A stretch of DNA of 64,000 nt from Vibrio neptunius. GTDB taxonomy: Bacteria; Pseudomonadota; Gammaproteobacteria; Enterobacterales; Vibrionaceae. The stretch's first letter is position 1, and each line of letters opens with the position of its first letter. Shown here in pieces: positions 11,374 to 23,572 of the stretch. The stretch is taken from NCBI GenBank assembly GCA_019339365.1, contig CP079859.1:1736001-1800000 (forward strand). The letters are read 5' to 3'. The translations under genes and the position numbers were made by a program. The notes below the pieces were generated by a model, which saw only the letters and a list, made by a program, of their open reading frames with translations, did not search any database and was not told where the DNA came from.

Positions 11374-11451
11374 ATAATTCCGGTTGTTGCCGCGTTAGAT
11401 AGTGCGCGGTAGAATCCGGCATCTTTTGACCCTATCTCAGAATATTTTGTT

Positions 11452-12756
11452 ATGAAGTTTCCAGGCCAACGAAAGTCCAAGCACTATTTTCCTGTCCATG
11501 CGCGCGACCCTTTAGTGAGTCAATCTCAAGAGAGCAAGAAAATGTCCAGCACGCATATTATCGGTATTGACCAGACTTTGGTGGATATTGAAGCGAAAGT
11601 CAGCACGGAACTCATTGAGAAATATCAGTTGAGTAAAGGTCACTCACTCGTTATTGACGATGTGACCGCGGAAGCGCTGTACAATGAGCTGAAGGAAAAT
11701 GGACTGATTACCAATGAATATGCGGGTGGTACTATTGGTAATACTCTTCACAACTATTCTGTACTTGCCGATGACCGCTCAACACTTTTGGGGGTCATGA
11801 GTCAAGATATTAAGATTGGTAGCTATGGTTTCCGCTATTTGTGTAACACTTCCAGTCGAATGGACCTGAACTATTTACAGGGTGTTGATGGTGCTATTGG
11901 TCGTTGTTTTGCTCTGATTTCCGATGATGGTGAGCGCACTTTTGCCATTAGCGAAGGTCAGATGAACCAGCTGCATCCGAATAGCATTCCAGAGAAGATT
12001 TTTGAAAATGCGTCTGCTTTAGTGCTTACGGCTTATTTGGTTCGCTGTAAACAAGGTGACCCAATGCCAGAAGCTACGATGAAAGCGATTGAATATGCGA
12101 AGAAGTATAATGTTCCTGTCGTGCTCACACTTGGAACGAAATTCGTTATTCAGGATGATCCGGTATTTTGGCAAAACTTTTTACGTGACCACGTGAGTGT
12201 TGTGGCTATGAATGAAGACGAGGCAGAGGCGTTAACGGGCGAATCTGATCCATTAGCGGCGTCAGATAAAACGCTCGAATGGGTCGACCTAGTGCTATGT
12301 ACTGCGGGCCCTGTAGGTTTGTTTATGGCGGGTTACACGGAAGAAGCCGCTAAGCGTCAAACTTCTCTGCCGTTACTTCCTGGAAGCATTGCTGAATTCA
12401 ACCGATATGAGTTTAGTCGTCCAGCTGCAAGATGGGCCTGTGATAATCCAATTAAAGTATACTCACATATATCTCCTTATATGGGTGGGCCAGAAAAGAT
12501 TAAAAATACCAATGGTGCTGGTGACGCCGCATTATCAGCGCTGTTACACGATATGGCTGCGAATAAATACCATAAAGAAAATGTGCCTAACTCGAGTAAG
12601 CATGCTCATGCGTACCTGACATATTCTTCTTTCTCCCAAGTATGCAAATATTCAAATCGTGCCAGCTATGAAGTGTTAGTTCAGCACTCTCCGCGCTTGT
12701 CTCGAGGTTTACCTGAGCGAGAAGACAGCCTAGAAGAGGCATACTGGGAACGTTAA
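11452..12756 (+). CDS. gsk: Inosine-guanosine kinase
   Basis: Gsk phosphorylates inosine and guanosine to IMP and GMP in purine salvage. This is a ribokinase/PfkB-family protein of 434 residues, with the PfkB C-terminal signature TNGAGDAALSAL containing the catalytic Asp (near residue 356), and AGGTIGNTLHNYSVLAD near the N-terminus. The start at MKFPGQRKSKHYFPVHARDP gives the usual length. It is monocistronic, with a PurR box over its promoter and a strong terminator (12775-12800) shared with convergent hns. Confidence 0.95.
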   Translation: MKFPGQRKSKHYFPVHARDPLVSQSQESKKMSSTHIIGIDQTLVDIEAKVSTELIEKYQLSKGHSLVIDDVTAEALYNELKENGLITNEYAGGTIGNTLHNYSVLADDRSTLLGVMSQDIKIGSYGFRYLCNTSSRMDLNYLQGVDGAIGRCFALISDDGERTFAISEGQMNQLHPNSIPEKIFENASALVLTAYLVRCKQGDPMPEATMKAIEYAKKYNVPVVLTLGTKFVIQDDPVFWQNFLRDHVSVVAMNEDEAEALTGESDPLAASDKTLEWVDLVLCTAGPVGLFMAGYTEEAAKRQTSLPLLPGSIAEFNRYEFSRPAARWACDNPIKVYSHISPYMGGPEKIKNTNGAGDAALSALLHDMAANKYHKENVPNSSKHAHAYLTYSSFSQVCKYSNRASYEVLVQHSPRLSRGLPEREDSLEEAYWER

Positions 12757-12774
12757 TTAGGGTATTAATTATAT

Positions 12775-12800
12775 AAAAGCCTCGCTATAGCGAGGCTTTT
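12775..12800 (+). terminator. Terminator of gsk
   Basis: The perfect palindrome AAAAGCCTCGC-TATA-GCGAGGCTTTT has T residues on both sides, so it can act in either orientation. Confidence 0.88.
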
Positions 12801-12810
12801 TATTGAGCGA

Positions 12811-12836
12811 TAAAACGCTAGCAGCTAGCGTTTTAT
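12811..12836 (-). terminator. Terminator of hns
   Basis: AAAACGCTA / TAGCGTTTT form a stem with a short loop lying directly downstream of the hns stop on the minus strand. It sits back to back with the gsk terminator. Confidence 0.75.
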
Positions 12837-12849
12837 AAATTCAGCCAGA

Positions 12850-13257
12850 TTAGATTAGGAAGTCGTCTAGTGACTTACCAGCGTCTAGCTGTTCTTGGAT
12901 TGCTGAAGGAGTTCGACCTTGACCTGTCCAAGTCTTTTCTGCACCAGTATTATCCAGATATTTGTATTTTGCTGGGCGAGGAGCACGCTTAGGTTTTGCT
13001 TTACCTGCTGCTTCACCTGCAAGCGCAGAAATAACCATGTCCTTATCTAGACCAAGTTGTTTAATTTGTTCTGCAATATCTGCCAACTTGGCTTCTTGTG
13101 CCGCTTGAGCTTCGCGTTCTGCTGCCTCTGCTTCTTTGCGTTCACCGACAACGGTTGATAATTTGTCTAGAGCTTCCTCTAGTTGTTCTAGAGTTAAGTC
13201 ACGTGCGAATGCGCGTAGACTACGAATGTTTAATAGAGTTTTAGTTAGTTCCGACAT
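12850..13257 (-). CDS. hns: H-NS-family nucleoid protein (VicH type)
   Basis: H-NS is a nucleoid-associated silencer of AT-rich and horizontally acquired DNA. The 135-residue protein has an N-terminal dimerisation helix region (MSELTKTLLNIRSLRAFARDLTL), a long charged coiled coil (about 40-75), a basic linker KPKRAPRPAKYKY, and the DNA-binding domain with TWTGQGRTP, the H-NS signature that contacts the minor groove. ATG 13257 is used instead of the upstream 13269 because GGGAATTT precedes it and family members start MSELTK. The long AT-rich region upstream is typical of an autoregulated hns gene. Confidence 0.95.
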   Translation of the reverse strand: MSELTKTLLNIRSLRAFARDLTLEQLEEALDKLSTVVGERKEAEAAEREAQAAQEAKLADIAEQIKQLGLDKDMVISALAGEAAGKAKPKRAPRPAKYKYLDNTGAEKTWTGQGRTPSAIQEQLDAGKSLDDFLI

Positions 13258-13293
13258 GTAAATTCCCACTTATTTAAGGAGCCGATAAAATAA

Positions 13294-13322
13294 ATATTAA
13301 ACCCGTATTATTCGCAATACAA
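13294..13322 (-). promoter_or_regulatory. Possible sigma-70 promoter of hns
   Basis: On the minus strand, TTGTAT is followed 17 bases later by TAATAT, placed about 40 bases before the hns start. The match to consensus is only moderate. Confidence 0.4.
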
Positions 13323-13697
13323 TATTTTCTGGTTAAATTGTTATAAAAATTTATTAATTAATCGTTAGGTCATTTGAATAATGAGACCTTTCTAATTAAT
13401 CAACCAATTCTTGTTGCATAAAATATCGGGAGATTTGTGATTTTGACAATACTTATAGCGGATAAGTTTCATACGTAAACAGATATTTGTTTTACAGTAT
13501 CAAAATAATTTGAATTATCCTTTTGTCAGCTAATTATCAAGATAGTAACAAATCTTCATCAATTCACGAGTTTTTCTCTAGAGTTTTCGTTTTTAGAGCT
13601 TAATATCTAGATGTAGACGTATAAATCAGTATTCGCAAGTTAAATTATGAATAATGAGTGCCATGTGCGACAGTCTGGCTATGATATTAGTTGAACT
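13323..13697. other. AT-rich intergenic region between hns and the next open frame
   Basis: No gene is visible in this 375-base stretch. It is rich in A/T tracts and TTAATTAAT-like repeats and holds an imperfect inverted repeat AGGTCATT / AATGAGACCT around 13367-13388. Such DNA is typical of H-NS binding and intrinsic curvature, consistent with autoregulation of hns. No riboswitch or tRNA was recognised. Confidence 0.5.
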
Positions 13698-14012
13698 CTA
13701 TGCAATAGCTAAGAAACCTTCAGCATTGTTGAGATGACAATATAGAGGCTGGAATTTTTGGCATGATGTATTGAAATAGGGCTTTAGATGAGTACAATGG
13801 GCGCCACCTAATGCGATAGGTTGGTTAAATTGTTGTAAGATTTTGTTAATGACAGTTTTAAACACCAACAATCGCGGTAGAGGCGCGAGATAGATCAGTA
13901 GCATTTGTTGGGGTGATGCCAATGAACAAATGTGAAAGGTTATTTCGCCGAAGTGAGTAATCAAATCAAAGATGCTTGCTGGGGTTACACTCGAAAGGGG
14001 TAACACTGCCAT
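13698..14012 (-). CDS. Uncertain 104-residue open frame
   Basis: A 104-codon minus-strand frame lies between hns and the NhaC-type antiporter gene. It encodes a moderately hydrophobic protein with several His and Cys residues and no motif I recognise. Codon usage looks varied and not AT-driven, which favours a real gene, but there is no clear Shine-Dalgarno before ATG 14012 and no recognisable terminator. It may be a small species-specific gene, a remnant, or a chance frame. Confidence 0.35.
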   Translation of the reverse strand: MAVLPLSSVTPASIFDLITHFGEITFHICSLASPQQMLLIYLAPLPRLLVFKTVINKILQQFNQPIALGGAHCTHLKPYFNTSCQKFQPLYCHLNNAEGFLAIA

Positions 14013-14166
14013 AGTCTATAATTTTGTAAAACTATGGAGCGCTACTGTAGGGCTGGGTGAAGCTTTCGCTTCCCTTTCGCTTGGTTCAACTTGATTGTTT
14101 GGAAACTTTTCCTCCAATTCTGTCTGCAGTAGATCTCTAACCATTTATTACTGGTTTTTGAAGATC

Positions 14167-15768
14167 ATGAATTTAATTGATTTTGCATCATCTCCTATCT
14201 CTTTGTTACCACCACTGGTGGCTCTGAGTCTAGCAATTATTACCCGTCGTGTGCTGGTGTCTCTGGGCGTAGGTATCACGCTGGGCGCTATCCTTCTCAA
14301 TGATTATTCTATGGGGAGTACGCTCAGTTATGTCGGTTCAACGGTATCAAGCGTCTTTATCGAAGATGGCGGTATTAATACTTGGAACATGAGTATTGTT
14401 GGCTTCTTACTCTTACTAGGCATGATGACAGCGTTGTTAACCTTGTCAGGGGGTACTCGCGCTTTTGCTGAGTGGGCCCAATCACGAGTGAAAAGCAAGC
14501 GTGGCTCCAAGTTACTGGCCGCTTTTCTAGGCGTATTCATTTTTGTTGATGACTATTTTAACAGCCTAGCCGTTGGCGCGATTTCTCGACCTGTTACAGA
14601 CCGTTTTTATGTATCCCGCGCTAAGTTGGCCTACATCTTAGACTCAACAGCAGCACCTATGTGCGTGATCATGCCAGCCTCTAGTTGGGGTGCTTACATC
14701 ATGACGATTATCGCTGGTATTTTGGTATCCCATGGTATTACTGAGTATTCAGCACTTGGTGCTTATGTACGTCTTATTCCAATGAACTTTTACGCTGTTT
14801 TCGCTTTGCTAATGGTATTTGCAGTGGCTTGGTTTGGTCTCGATATTGGTAAGATGCGCAACCATGAAATTGCAGCATCTCAGGGACACGGCTTTGATAA
14901 AGAACAAGCTGATGACTCTCAGGAAGCGCATGATATCAATGAAGAGTTGGATATCCAGGAAAGTGAAGGCGGTAAAGTTTCCGACTTAGTTCTACCGATT
15001 GTATTCCTGATTGTCGCAACGATTGTTTCAATGCTATATACGGGCGGACAGGAATTAGCCGCAGATGGCAAAGCCTTTAATGTTCTGGGCGCTTTTGAGA
15101 ACACAGATGTAGGCACTTCGTTGATCTATGGTGGTCTTGTCGGGTTGGCTGTCGCTCTGTTTACGGTGCTTAAGCAGGGCATCGCATTTAGCGAAATAGC
15201 TCGTACTCTTTGGATTGGTGCCAAATCAATGTTTAGTGCCATTTTGATCCTTATTTTTGCTTGGACTATTGGCTCTGTTATCGGTGATATGAACACGGGT
15301 AAATACCTATCGACATTAGCACAAGGCAATATCAATCCTCATTGGCTACCTGTTATCCTGTTCTTGCTATCTGGTCTTATGGCTTTCTCTACCGGTACAT
15401 CATGGGGGACGTTTGGTATTATGCTGCCAATTGCTGGCGATATGGCAGGTGCCACGGATCTTGCTTTGATGCTGCCTATGCTAAGTGCTGTGTTGGCAGG
15501 CTCGGTATTTGGAGATCACTGTTCACCAATTTCAGATACGACAATTCTCTCTTCAACGGGGGCACGTTGTAACCATATTGATCACGTAGCGACTCAGTTG
15601 CCTTATGCATTATCAGTTGCGGCTGTCTCTTGTATTGGTTTCATCACACTGGGTATGACCGCATCAGTAGGCATTTCTTTCGCTGTTTCGGCGGTTGCTT
15701 TTGTAGGCGTTTGTGTTTTGCTATCGATTCTTTCAAAAGCGAAGATGGCAAGCTGTCAAAACGTTTAA
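14167..15768 (+). CDS. Na+/H+ antiporter, NhaC family
   Basis: This 534-residue integral inner-membrane protein has about eleven hydrophobic segments. It matches the NhaC-type antiporter superfamily by FVDDYFNSLAVGAISRPVTDRF, LDSTAAPMCVIMPASSWGAY, STGTSWGTFGIMLPIAGDMA and FGDHCSPISDTTILSSTGA. A charged acidic cytoplasmic loop lies near residues 250-285. It likely exchanges Na+ for H+, or a related organic ion, for pH and sodium homeostasis in a marine bacterium. I start at ATG 14167 (MNLIDFASSP) because the in-frame upstream ATG at 14095 adds residues without a family match. A terminator follows. Confidence 0.88.
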   Translation: MNLIDFASSPISLLPPLVALSLAIITRRVLVSLGVGITLGAILLNDYSMGSTLSYVGSTVSSVFIEDGGINTWNMSIVGFLLLLGMMTALLTLSGGTRAFAEWAQSRVKSKRGSKLLAAFLGVFIFVDDYFNSLAVGAISRPVTDRFYVSRAKLAYILDSTAAPMCVIMPASSWGAYIMTIIAGILVSHGITEYSALGAYVRLIPMNFYAVFALLMVFAVAWFGLDIGKMRNHEIAASQGHGFDKEQADDSQEAHDINEELDIQESEGGKVSDLVLPIVFLIVATIVSMLYTGGQELAADGKAFNVLGAFENTDVGTSLIYGGLVGLAVALFTVLKQGIAFSEIARTLWIGAKSMFSAILILIFAWTIGSVIGDMNTGKYLSTLAQGNINPHWLPVILFLLSGLMAFSTGTSWGTFGIMLPIAGDMAGATDLALMLPMLSAVLAGSVFGDHCSPISDTTILSSTGARCNHIDHVATQLPYALSVAAVSCIGFITLGMTASVGISFAVSAVAFVGVCVLLSILSKAKMASCQNV

Positions 15769-15792
15769 TGAGCTGAACGATAAAAGAATTTT

Positions 15793-15818
15793 AAAGGGAG
15801 CTTTCGCTCCCTTTTTAT
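15793..15818 (+). terminator. Terminator after the NhaC-type gene
   Basis: AAGGGAGC-TTTC-GCTCCCTT stem-loop followed by TTTATTT. Confidence 0.88.
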
Positions 15819-15919
15819 TTGTCTTATACAAATTGAAAAAATCTTCAATTTTTAGTTGAAAAATGGATTTGCCTTAGTTAGTGTGGTTACCAAGCAAGCG
15901 AACTGAAGAGCTTATAAGT

Positions 15920-15967
15920 ATGCGTAATTTTGTAATGAACATTCATCACCATCATCACCCAGTCTAG
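15920..15967 (+). CDS. hisL: his operon leader peptide
   Basis: A 15-codon leader encodes MRNFVMNIHHHHHPV, with five consecutive His codons just before a Pro-Val-stop end. Ribosome stalling at these codons under histidine shortage would favour an antiterminator over the downstream attenuator, as in enteric his operons. It lies 153 bases before hisG with hairpins between. Confidence 0.9.
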   Translation: MRNFVMNIHHHHHPV

Positions 15968-15990
15968 TCTTTCGGGAGATGTACGCATAC

Positions 15991-16076
15991 CCGGGAGATA
16001 GGAAACTCCCGGAGGCAGAAATCGCAAACTACAAGATTCAGAACCCTCGGGAGACCAATTCTTCCGAGGGTTTTTT
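15991..16076 (+). promoter_or_regulatory. his attenuator region
   Basis: One hairpin (CCGGGAG 15991-15997 / CTCCCGG 16006-16012) precedes the attenuator (ACCCTCGG 16043-16050 / CCGAGGGT 16064-16071, then T6). The complementary segment TTCGGGAG at 15971-15978, next to the leader stop, can pair with the 3-prime arm of the first hairpin. That allows alternative structures depending on ribosome position on hisL. Confidence 0.85.
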
Positions 16077-16119
16077 AGTTTTAACGATTTAAAAATTAAT
16101 TTGCACAGGGATAACAGCA

Positions 16120-17017
16120 ATGCAAACACAACGCCTAAGAATCGCAATCCAAAAAAAAAGGTCGCCTAAGCAAAGAATGCCAAGAACTGCTCAAAAAGTG
16201 CGGCGTAAAATTCAACATCATGGGTGAACGTCTGGTCGTTCACTCGCTGAACATGCCTATTGATCTGCTGTTAGTCCGTGATGACGACATTCCTGGTCTA
16301 ATTATGGATGGTGTTGTTGACCTTGGCTTTATTGGTGAAAACGAACTTGAAGAAGTTCGTCTTGATCGTAAGGCGCTTGGCGAGCCATGTGAATTTGTTC
16401 CACTTCGTCGTCTCGATTTCGGTGGTTGCCGTTTATCTATCGCTATCGACAAAGATGAAGAATACAACGGTCCTCAGGATTTAGCAGGCAAACGAATTGC
16501 CACTACCTACCCACAATTGCTTAAAGCTTACATGGATCAACAAGGTGTTCCATTTTCTACCTGTATGCTGACCGGTTCTGTAGAAGTTGCCCCTCGTGCG
16601 GGTCTTGCCGACGCCATCGCAGATTTGGTTTCTACAGGTGCGACACTAGAAGCGAATGGCTTAAAAGAAGCTGAGATTATCTTCAAGTCAAAAGCGACGC
16701 TGATTCAACGCACCGGTGAATTCGATGCAGATAAAGTAGCACTAATCGAAAAACTGTTGACTCGCATGCAAGGCGTACAGCAAGCAAAAGAGTCGAAGTA
16801 CATCATGCTACACGCACCAGCCGAGAAACTAGACCAAATCAAAGCATTGCTTCCTGGTGCAGAAGACCCAACGGTATTACCTCTATCTGCTGACAAGCAA
16901 AAAGTAGCGGTTCATTTGGTTAGTACTGAAAACCTGTTCTGGGAAACCATGGAACAGCTAAAGGAACTGGGTGCGAGCTCAATTCTAGTCCTACCCATTG
17001 AGAAAATGATGGAGTAA
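16120..17017 (+). CDS. hisG: ATP phosphoribosyltransferase, long form (frameshifted in this sequence)
   Basis: HisG commits PRPP and ATP to histidine synthesis and is feedback-inhibited by histidine through its C-terminal ACT-like domain. It starts [11 protein letters not shown], then a run of nine A (16151-16159) breaks the frame; with eight A it continues [17 protein letters not shown] and joins the open frame visible from 16220. The repaired protein has 298 residues, the standard long-form length. Landmarks are [34 protein letters not shown] and the C-terminal regulatory region. First structural gene after the attenuator. Confidence 0.93.
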
Positions 17018-17022
17018 TTGCA

Positions 17023-18315
17023 ATGAGAACCGTCGTATGGCAATCGCTGAGTGAAACGCAGCAAGAATCGATTCTAGAGCGTCCGGCAATCGCAGAGGGC
17101 GCAAACATCACGACTGCGGTTTCTGAAATAATCGCAAAAGTTCGTAAAGAGGGTGATGCTGCATTATTGGAACTGACTGAGAAGTTTGACCGTGTGAAGC
17201 CGGGATCCATTCGTGTCTCAGCACAAGAAATTGATGAAGCGTCTGCTCGCCTTTCTGAAAAGATGAAAGATGCGCTTGAGCAAGCTTATGCAAACATCTC
17301 GAAGTTTCATAAAGCACAGAAGCCACAGCGAATCAAAGTAGAGACTCAACCGGGTGTGCTTTGTGAGCAGGTAACGCGCCCGATTCAAAAAGTGGGTTTG
17401 TACATTCCGGGCGGGAGTGCGCCATTGCCTTCGACGGTTTTGATGCTCGGCGTTCCTGCAAAAATTGCGGGCTGTCGTAAAGTGGTGTTGTGTTCTCCAC
17501 CGCCAATCGCAGACGAGATCCTTTATGTCGCGCAACTGTGTGGTATTGATGAAGTGTACAACGTCGGTGGTGGTCAAGCAGTTGCTGCGATGGCTTATGG
17601 TACAGAGACGGTATCCAAAGTTGATAAGATCTTTGGCCCGGGTAACGCTTATGTGACGGAAGCAAAACGTCAGGTGAGCAATGATTTCCGCGGTGCTGCG
17701 ATTGATATGCCAGCAGGCCCATCTGAAGTGCTGGTGTTGGCCGATGACACTGCGGATCCTGACTTCATCGCTGCTGATCTGCTAAGCCAAGCCGAGCACG
17801 GTCCTGATTCTCAAGTGGTACTTGTTACTCCTTCTCCTGTTATTGCAGATCAAGTGACGGATGCGGTTCAACGTCAGCTTAAGGATCTATCTCGCGCGGA
17901 CATCGCCGAGCAAGCATTGGCCTCAAGCTTGATCATCATTGCCGAGTCTCTTACTCAATCAGTTTCCATCTCGAATTATTACGGTCCTGAGCACTTAATT
18001 GTTCAGACAAAGAATCCACGCGAGCTTCTACCGCTGCTAGATAACGCTGGATCGATTTTCTTAGGTGATTGGTCGCCTGAATCAGCAGGTGATTACGCAT
18101 CGGGCACCAACCACGTTCTTCCTACTTACGGTTACACACGCACGTATTCAAGCTTAGGCTTAGCGGACTTTTCGAAACGTATGACGGTTCAAGAGCTGTC
18201 TGCTGACGGTCTCAAAGGTCTAGCACCAACCGTGGTAACCATGGCAGAAGCGGAAGGCTTAGATGCACACAAACGTGCAGTGACTATCCGTGTAGAAAAA
18301 TTGGCAGCTAAGTAA
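17023..18315 (+). CDS. hisD: Histidinol dehydrogenase
   Basis: HisD performs the last two steps of the pathway, histidinol to histidinal to histidine, with NAD+ and a zinc ion. The 430-residue protein has the signature [33 protein letters not shown], which includes the Gln and His zinc ligands, and [24 protein letters not shown] near residue 124. [10 protein letters not shown] holds another active-site His. It starts five bases after the hisG stop within the his operon. Length is normal. Confidence 0.97.
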   Translation: MRTVVWQSLSETQQESILERPAIAEGANITTAVSEIIAKVRKEGDAALLELTEKFDRVKPGSIRVSAQEIDEASARLSEKMKDALEQAYANISKFHKAQKPQRIKVETQPGVLCEQVTRPIQKVGLYIPGGSAPLPSTVLMLGVPAKIAGCRKVVLCSPPPIADEILYVAQLCGIDEVYNVGGGQAVAAMAYGTETVSKVDKIFGPGNAYVTEAKRQVSNDFRGAAIDMPAGPSEVLVLADDTADPDFIAADLLSQAEHGPDSQVVLVTPSPVIADQVTDAVQRQLKDLSRADIAEQALASSLIIIAESLTQSVSISNYYGPEHLIVQTKNPRELLPLLDNAGSIFLGDWSPESAGDYASGTNHVLPTYGYTRTYSSLGLADFSKRMTVQELSADGLKGLAPTVVTMAEAEGLDAHKRAVTIRVEKLAAK

Positions 18316-19368
<1,053 letters not shown>

Positions 19369-19436
19369 GTAGAGACAAAATTAATTGCCTTCGCTGACAA
19401 GCGGGGGCGCCAAAGATTAGCAATAAGGAAGTTCGA

Positions 19437-20510
19437 GTGAGCAAACAACAAAAAATCCTTTTTATTGACCGTGATGGCACCTTAATTGTTGAGCCGCCGG
19501 TTGATTTTCAAGTAGACCGCCTAGATAAGCTAAAGCTAGAGCCATTTGTTATCCCAAGCCTGCTGTCGTTGCAGGACGCAGGATACCGCCTAGTGATGGT
19601 CACCAACCAAGATGGTTTGGGTACCGAGAGCTACCCACAAGCAGACTTTGATGCACCGCACGATATGATGATGGAAATCTTCGAATCTCAAGGTGTGACG
19701 TTCGATGACGTACTGATTTGCCCTCACTTTGAAGAAGATAACTGCTCATGCCGCAAGCCTAAATTAGGCATGGTGAAAGAGTACCTTCAAGGTGGCAAAG
19801 TGGACTTCCAAAACTCTGTTGTGATTGGCGATCGTCAAACCGATCTTCAACTTGCAGAAAACATGGCGATTCGCGGCATTCAGTACAACCCAGAAACCAT
19901 GGGCTGGAAGCAGATTCTGAAAGATCTGACGGTGAAAGCCCGCGTTGCTGAAGTGGTCCGCACGACGAAAGAAACGGACATTAAAGTCGCGGTAAATCTT
20001 GATGACCAAGGCGGTAATGATATTTCTACTGGCTTAGGCTTCTTTGACCATATGCTTGATCAAATCGCAACACACGGTGGATTTAAGATGGTGTGTAAAG
20101 TGGAGGGCGACCTACACATTGATGATCATCACTCTGTGGAAGACACCGCACTTGCGTTGGGCCAAGCGCTGAAAGAAGCGCTAGGTGATAAGCGTGGTAT
20201 TGGCCGATTTGGCTTTAGCCTGCCAATGGATGAGTGTTTGGCACAATGTGCTCTAGACTTGTCGGGGCGTCCTTACCTTAAGTTCGACGCGAAGTTCAGC
20301 CGTGAGCAAGTGGGTGACCTTTCAACCGAGATGGTGATTCACTTCTTCCGTTCTTTGACTGACACTCTAGCGTGTACGCTGCACCTTTCTTCTGCTGGCG
20401 ACAATGATCACCATATCATTGAGAGTCTATTTAAAGCGTTTGGTCGTACTCTGCGTCAAGCAATCAAAGTAGAAGGTACTGAGCTGCCAAGTAGTAAAGG
20501 CGTGCTTTAA
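19437..20510 (+). CDS. hisB: Bifunctional histidinol-phosphatase / imidazoleglycerol-phosphate dehydratase
   Basis: This 357-residue fusion enzyme has two parts. The N-terminal HAD phosphatase (about 1-165) has the DRDGT motif at [13 protein letters not shown] and zinc-binding [14 protein letters not shown]. The C-terminal dehydratase (about 168-357) has [35 protein letters not shown] and the terminal metal-binding [16 protein letters not shown]. It catalyses steps seven and nine of histidine synthesis. The start codon is GTG preceded by AAGGAAG. The fused form is usual for gammaproteobacteria. Confidence 0.96.
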   Translation: MSKQQKILFIDRDGTLIVEPPVDFQVDRLDKLKLEPFVIPSLLSLQDAGYRLVMVTNQDGLGTESYPQADFDAPHDMMMEIFESQGVTFDDVLICPHFEEDNCSCRKPKLGMVKEYLQGGKVDFQNSVVIGDRQTDLQLAENMAIRGIQYNPETMGWKQILKDLTVKARVAEVVRTTKETDIKVAVNLDDQGGNDISTGLGFFDHMLDQIATHGGFKMVCKVEGDLHIDDHHSVEDTALALGQALKEALGDKRGIGRFGFSLPMDECLAQCALDLSGRPYLKFDAKFSREQVGDLSTEMVIHFFRSLTDTLACTLHLSSAGDNDHHIIESLFKAFGRTLRQAIKVEGTELPSSKGVL

Positions 20511-20536
20511 GGTTAGCGCTAGTAAGGAGAAAAACA

Positions 20537-21151
20537 GTGACAGAACAGAAAGTTGTTATCATCGATACTGGTTGTGCCAACGTTTCTTCGGTGAAGTTTG
20601 CCATTGAACGCCTAGGCTATGACGTAACAATTTCAAAAGAGCCACAAGTTGTATTATCGGCTGACAAGCTATTCCTACCGGGTGTAGGGACAGCAAGTGA
20701 AGCGATGAAGAACCTCGAAGAGCGAGATCTAATTAGCTTGGTCAAACAGGTAGAAAAGCCGCTGTTAGGTATCTGCTTAGGAATGCAACTGTTAGGCAAA
20801 GTATCTCAAGAAAAAGGGCAGAAAGCGGAAGAGCTAGTTGAGTGCCTTGGACTTTGTGATGGTGAAGTGAAGCTGCTTCAAACCGGTGACTTACCACTGC
20901 CCCACATGGGGTGGAACACTGTCTCAGCTAAAACGGGCAACCCACTATTCAAAGGGATTGAAGAAGGCGAGTACTTCTATTTCGTACATAGTTTTGCCAT
21001 GCCTGTTGGCGAGTACACGATTGCAGAATGTGAATACGAAAACCCATTCACGGCTGCAGTGCAAAGCGGTAACTACTACGGTGTGCAATTCCACCCTGAG
21101 CGTTCTTCAAAAGCGGGCGCAAAGCTTATTCAAAACTTCTTAGAATTATAA
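20537..21151 (+). CDS. hisH: Imidazole glycerol phosphate synthase, glutaminase subunit
   Basis: HisH is a class I glutamine amidotransferase that feeds ammonia to HisF. Over 204 residues it has the nucleophile elbow [10 protein letters not shown] (Cys near 82), the oxyanion region [10 protein letters not shown], and the His/Glu catalytic pair in [12 protein letters not shown]. The start is GTG with GGAG upstream. It sits between hisB and hisA, the conserved order. Confidence 0.96.
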   Translation: MTEQKVVIIDTGCANVSSVKFAIERLGYDVTISKEPQVVLSADKLFLPGVGTASEAMKNLEERDLISLVKQVEKPLLGICLGMQLLGKVSQEKGQKAEELVECLGLCDGEVKLLQTGDLPLPHMGWNTVSAKTGNPLFKGIEEGEYFYFVHSFAMPVGEYTIAECEYENPFTAAVQSGNYYGVQFHPERSSKAGAKLIQNFLEL

Positions 21152-22652
<1,501 letters not shown>

Positions 22653-22656
<4 letters not shown>

Positions 22657-23288
22657 GTGTAAACACCGCCGAAGTAAGTTCTTTAGCTGAGCGCATCAAC
22701 TGGGACAAGGTGGATGGCCTAGTACCTGCCATCGTACAAGATTTCCAATCAAGCCAAGTGCTGATGATGGGTTACATGAACCAAGATGCGTTGGCAAAAA
22801 CGGGTGAAACGGGTCAAGTGACGTTTTTCTCTCGTACCAAACAGCGTCTTTGGACCAAAGGTGAAACCTCAGGCAACGTATTGCAATTGGTGAACATGCA
22901 ATTAGATTGCGATAACGATACGCTACTGGTGAAAGTGAATCCCATTGGCCCTACGTGTCACTTGGGCAACACCACTTGCTGGGGTGTCGACCCACAAGAG
23001 GAGTCGCAAATGGTATGGCTTCATCAACTTGAACAGTTACTGGCTGCCCGCAAGAGTGCCGACCCTGATTCCTCTTATACTGCCAACCTTTATTCCCGTG
23101 GCACCAAGCGTATTTCGCAAAAAGTGGGCGAAGAAGGTGTTGAAGTCGCGCTTGCGGCGACGTCGGGTGATAAGGCGGAGCTAGTGTGTGAATCAGCCGA
23201 CTTGGTTTATCACTTGTTGGTCTTGTTGCAAGACCAAGGGTTATCAATAAATGATGTGATCAATAAGCTCAAGGAACGTCATCGCTAA
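22653..23288 (+). CDS. hisIE: Bifunctional phosphoribosyl-AMP cyclohydrolase / phosphoribosyl-ATP pyrophosphatase
   Basis: The 211-residue fusion has an N-terminal cyclohydrolase ([34 protein letters not shown] with zinc Cys residues) and a C-terminal pyrophosphatase of the MazG-like all-helical fold ([36 protein letters not shown]). It performs steps two and three of histidine synthesis. It is the last gene of the operon, starting within the hisF stop (ATGA), followed by a terminator at 23335. Confidence 0.96.
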
Positions 23289-23334
23289 CTATTTTTCTAC
23301 TGCAAACCGCATTTTATCTTTTGCAAATCAAAGA

Positions 23335-23362
23335 AGCCGTGACAAGTCGTCACGGCTTTTTT
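23335..23362 (+). terminator. Terminator of the his operon
   Basis: AGCCGTGAC / GTCACGGCT stem, five-base loop, then six T. Confidence 0.92.
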
Positions 23363-23572
23363 GTGCTCCCTGCCGTAAAGACATGCCACGATATTTTGCT
23401 CATTTGTATTTCTGCTGCCTATCGACAACTCATCCGATGTATTGATTTTTATATTAATTGATTCTCTCTTGTGATACATTTTGCCGGATTTTGCAATGGA
23501 AAATGTGATTTTTGTAAGGTTAATGGATGTGATTTTGGTTGCCAAAACAGCATTATTTTAGGTGTATCACCC

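Noticed and set aside
17218..17722. Two long minus-strand frames within hisD
   Set aside because: They are opposite a strongly conserved hisD and have no independent signals.
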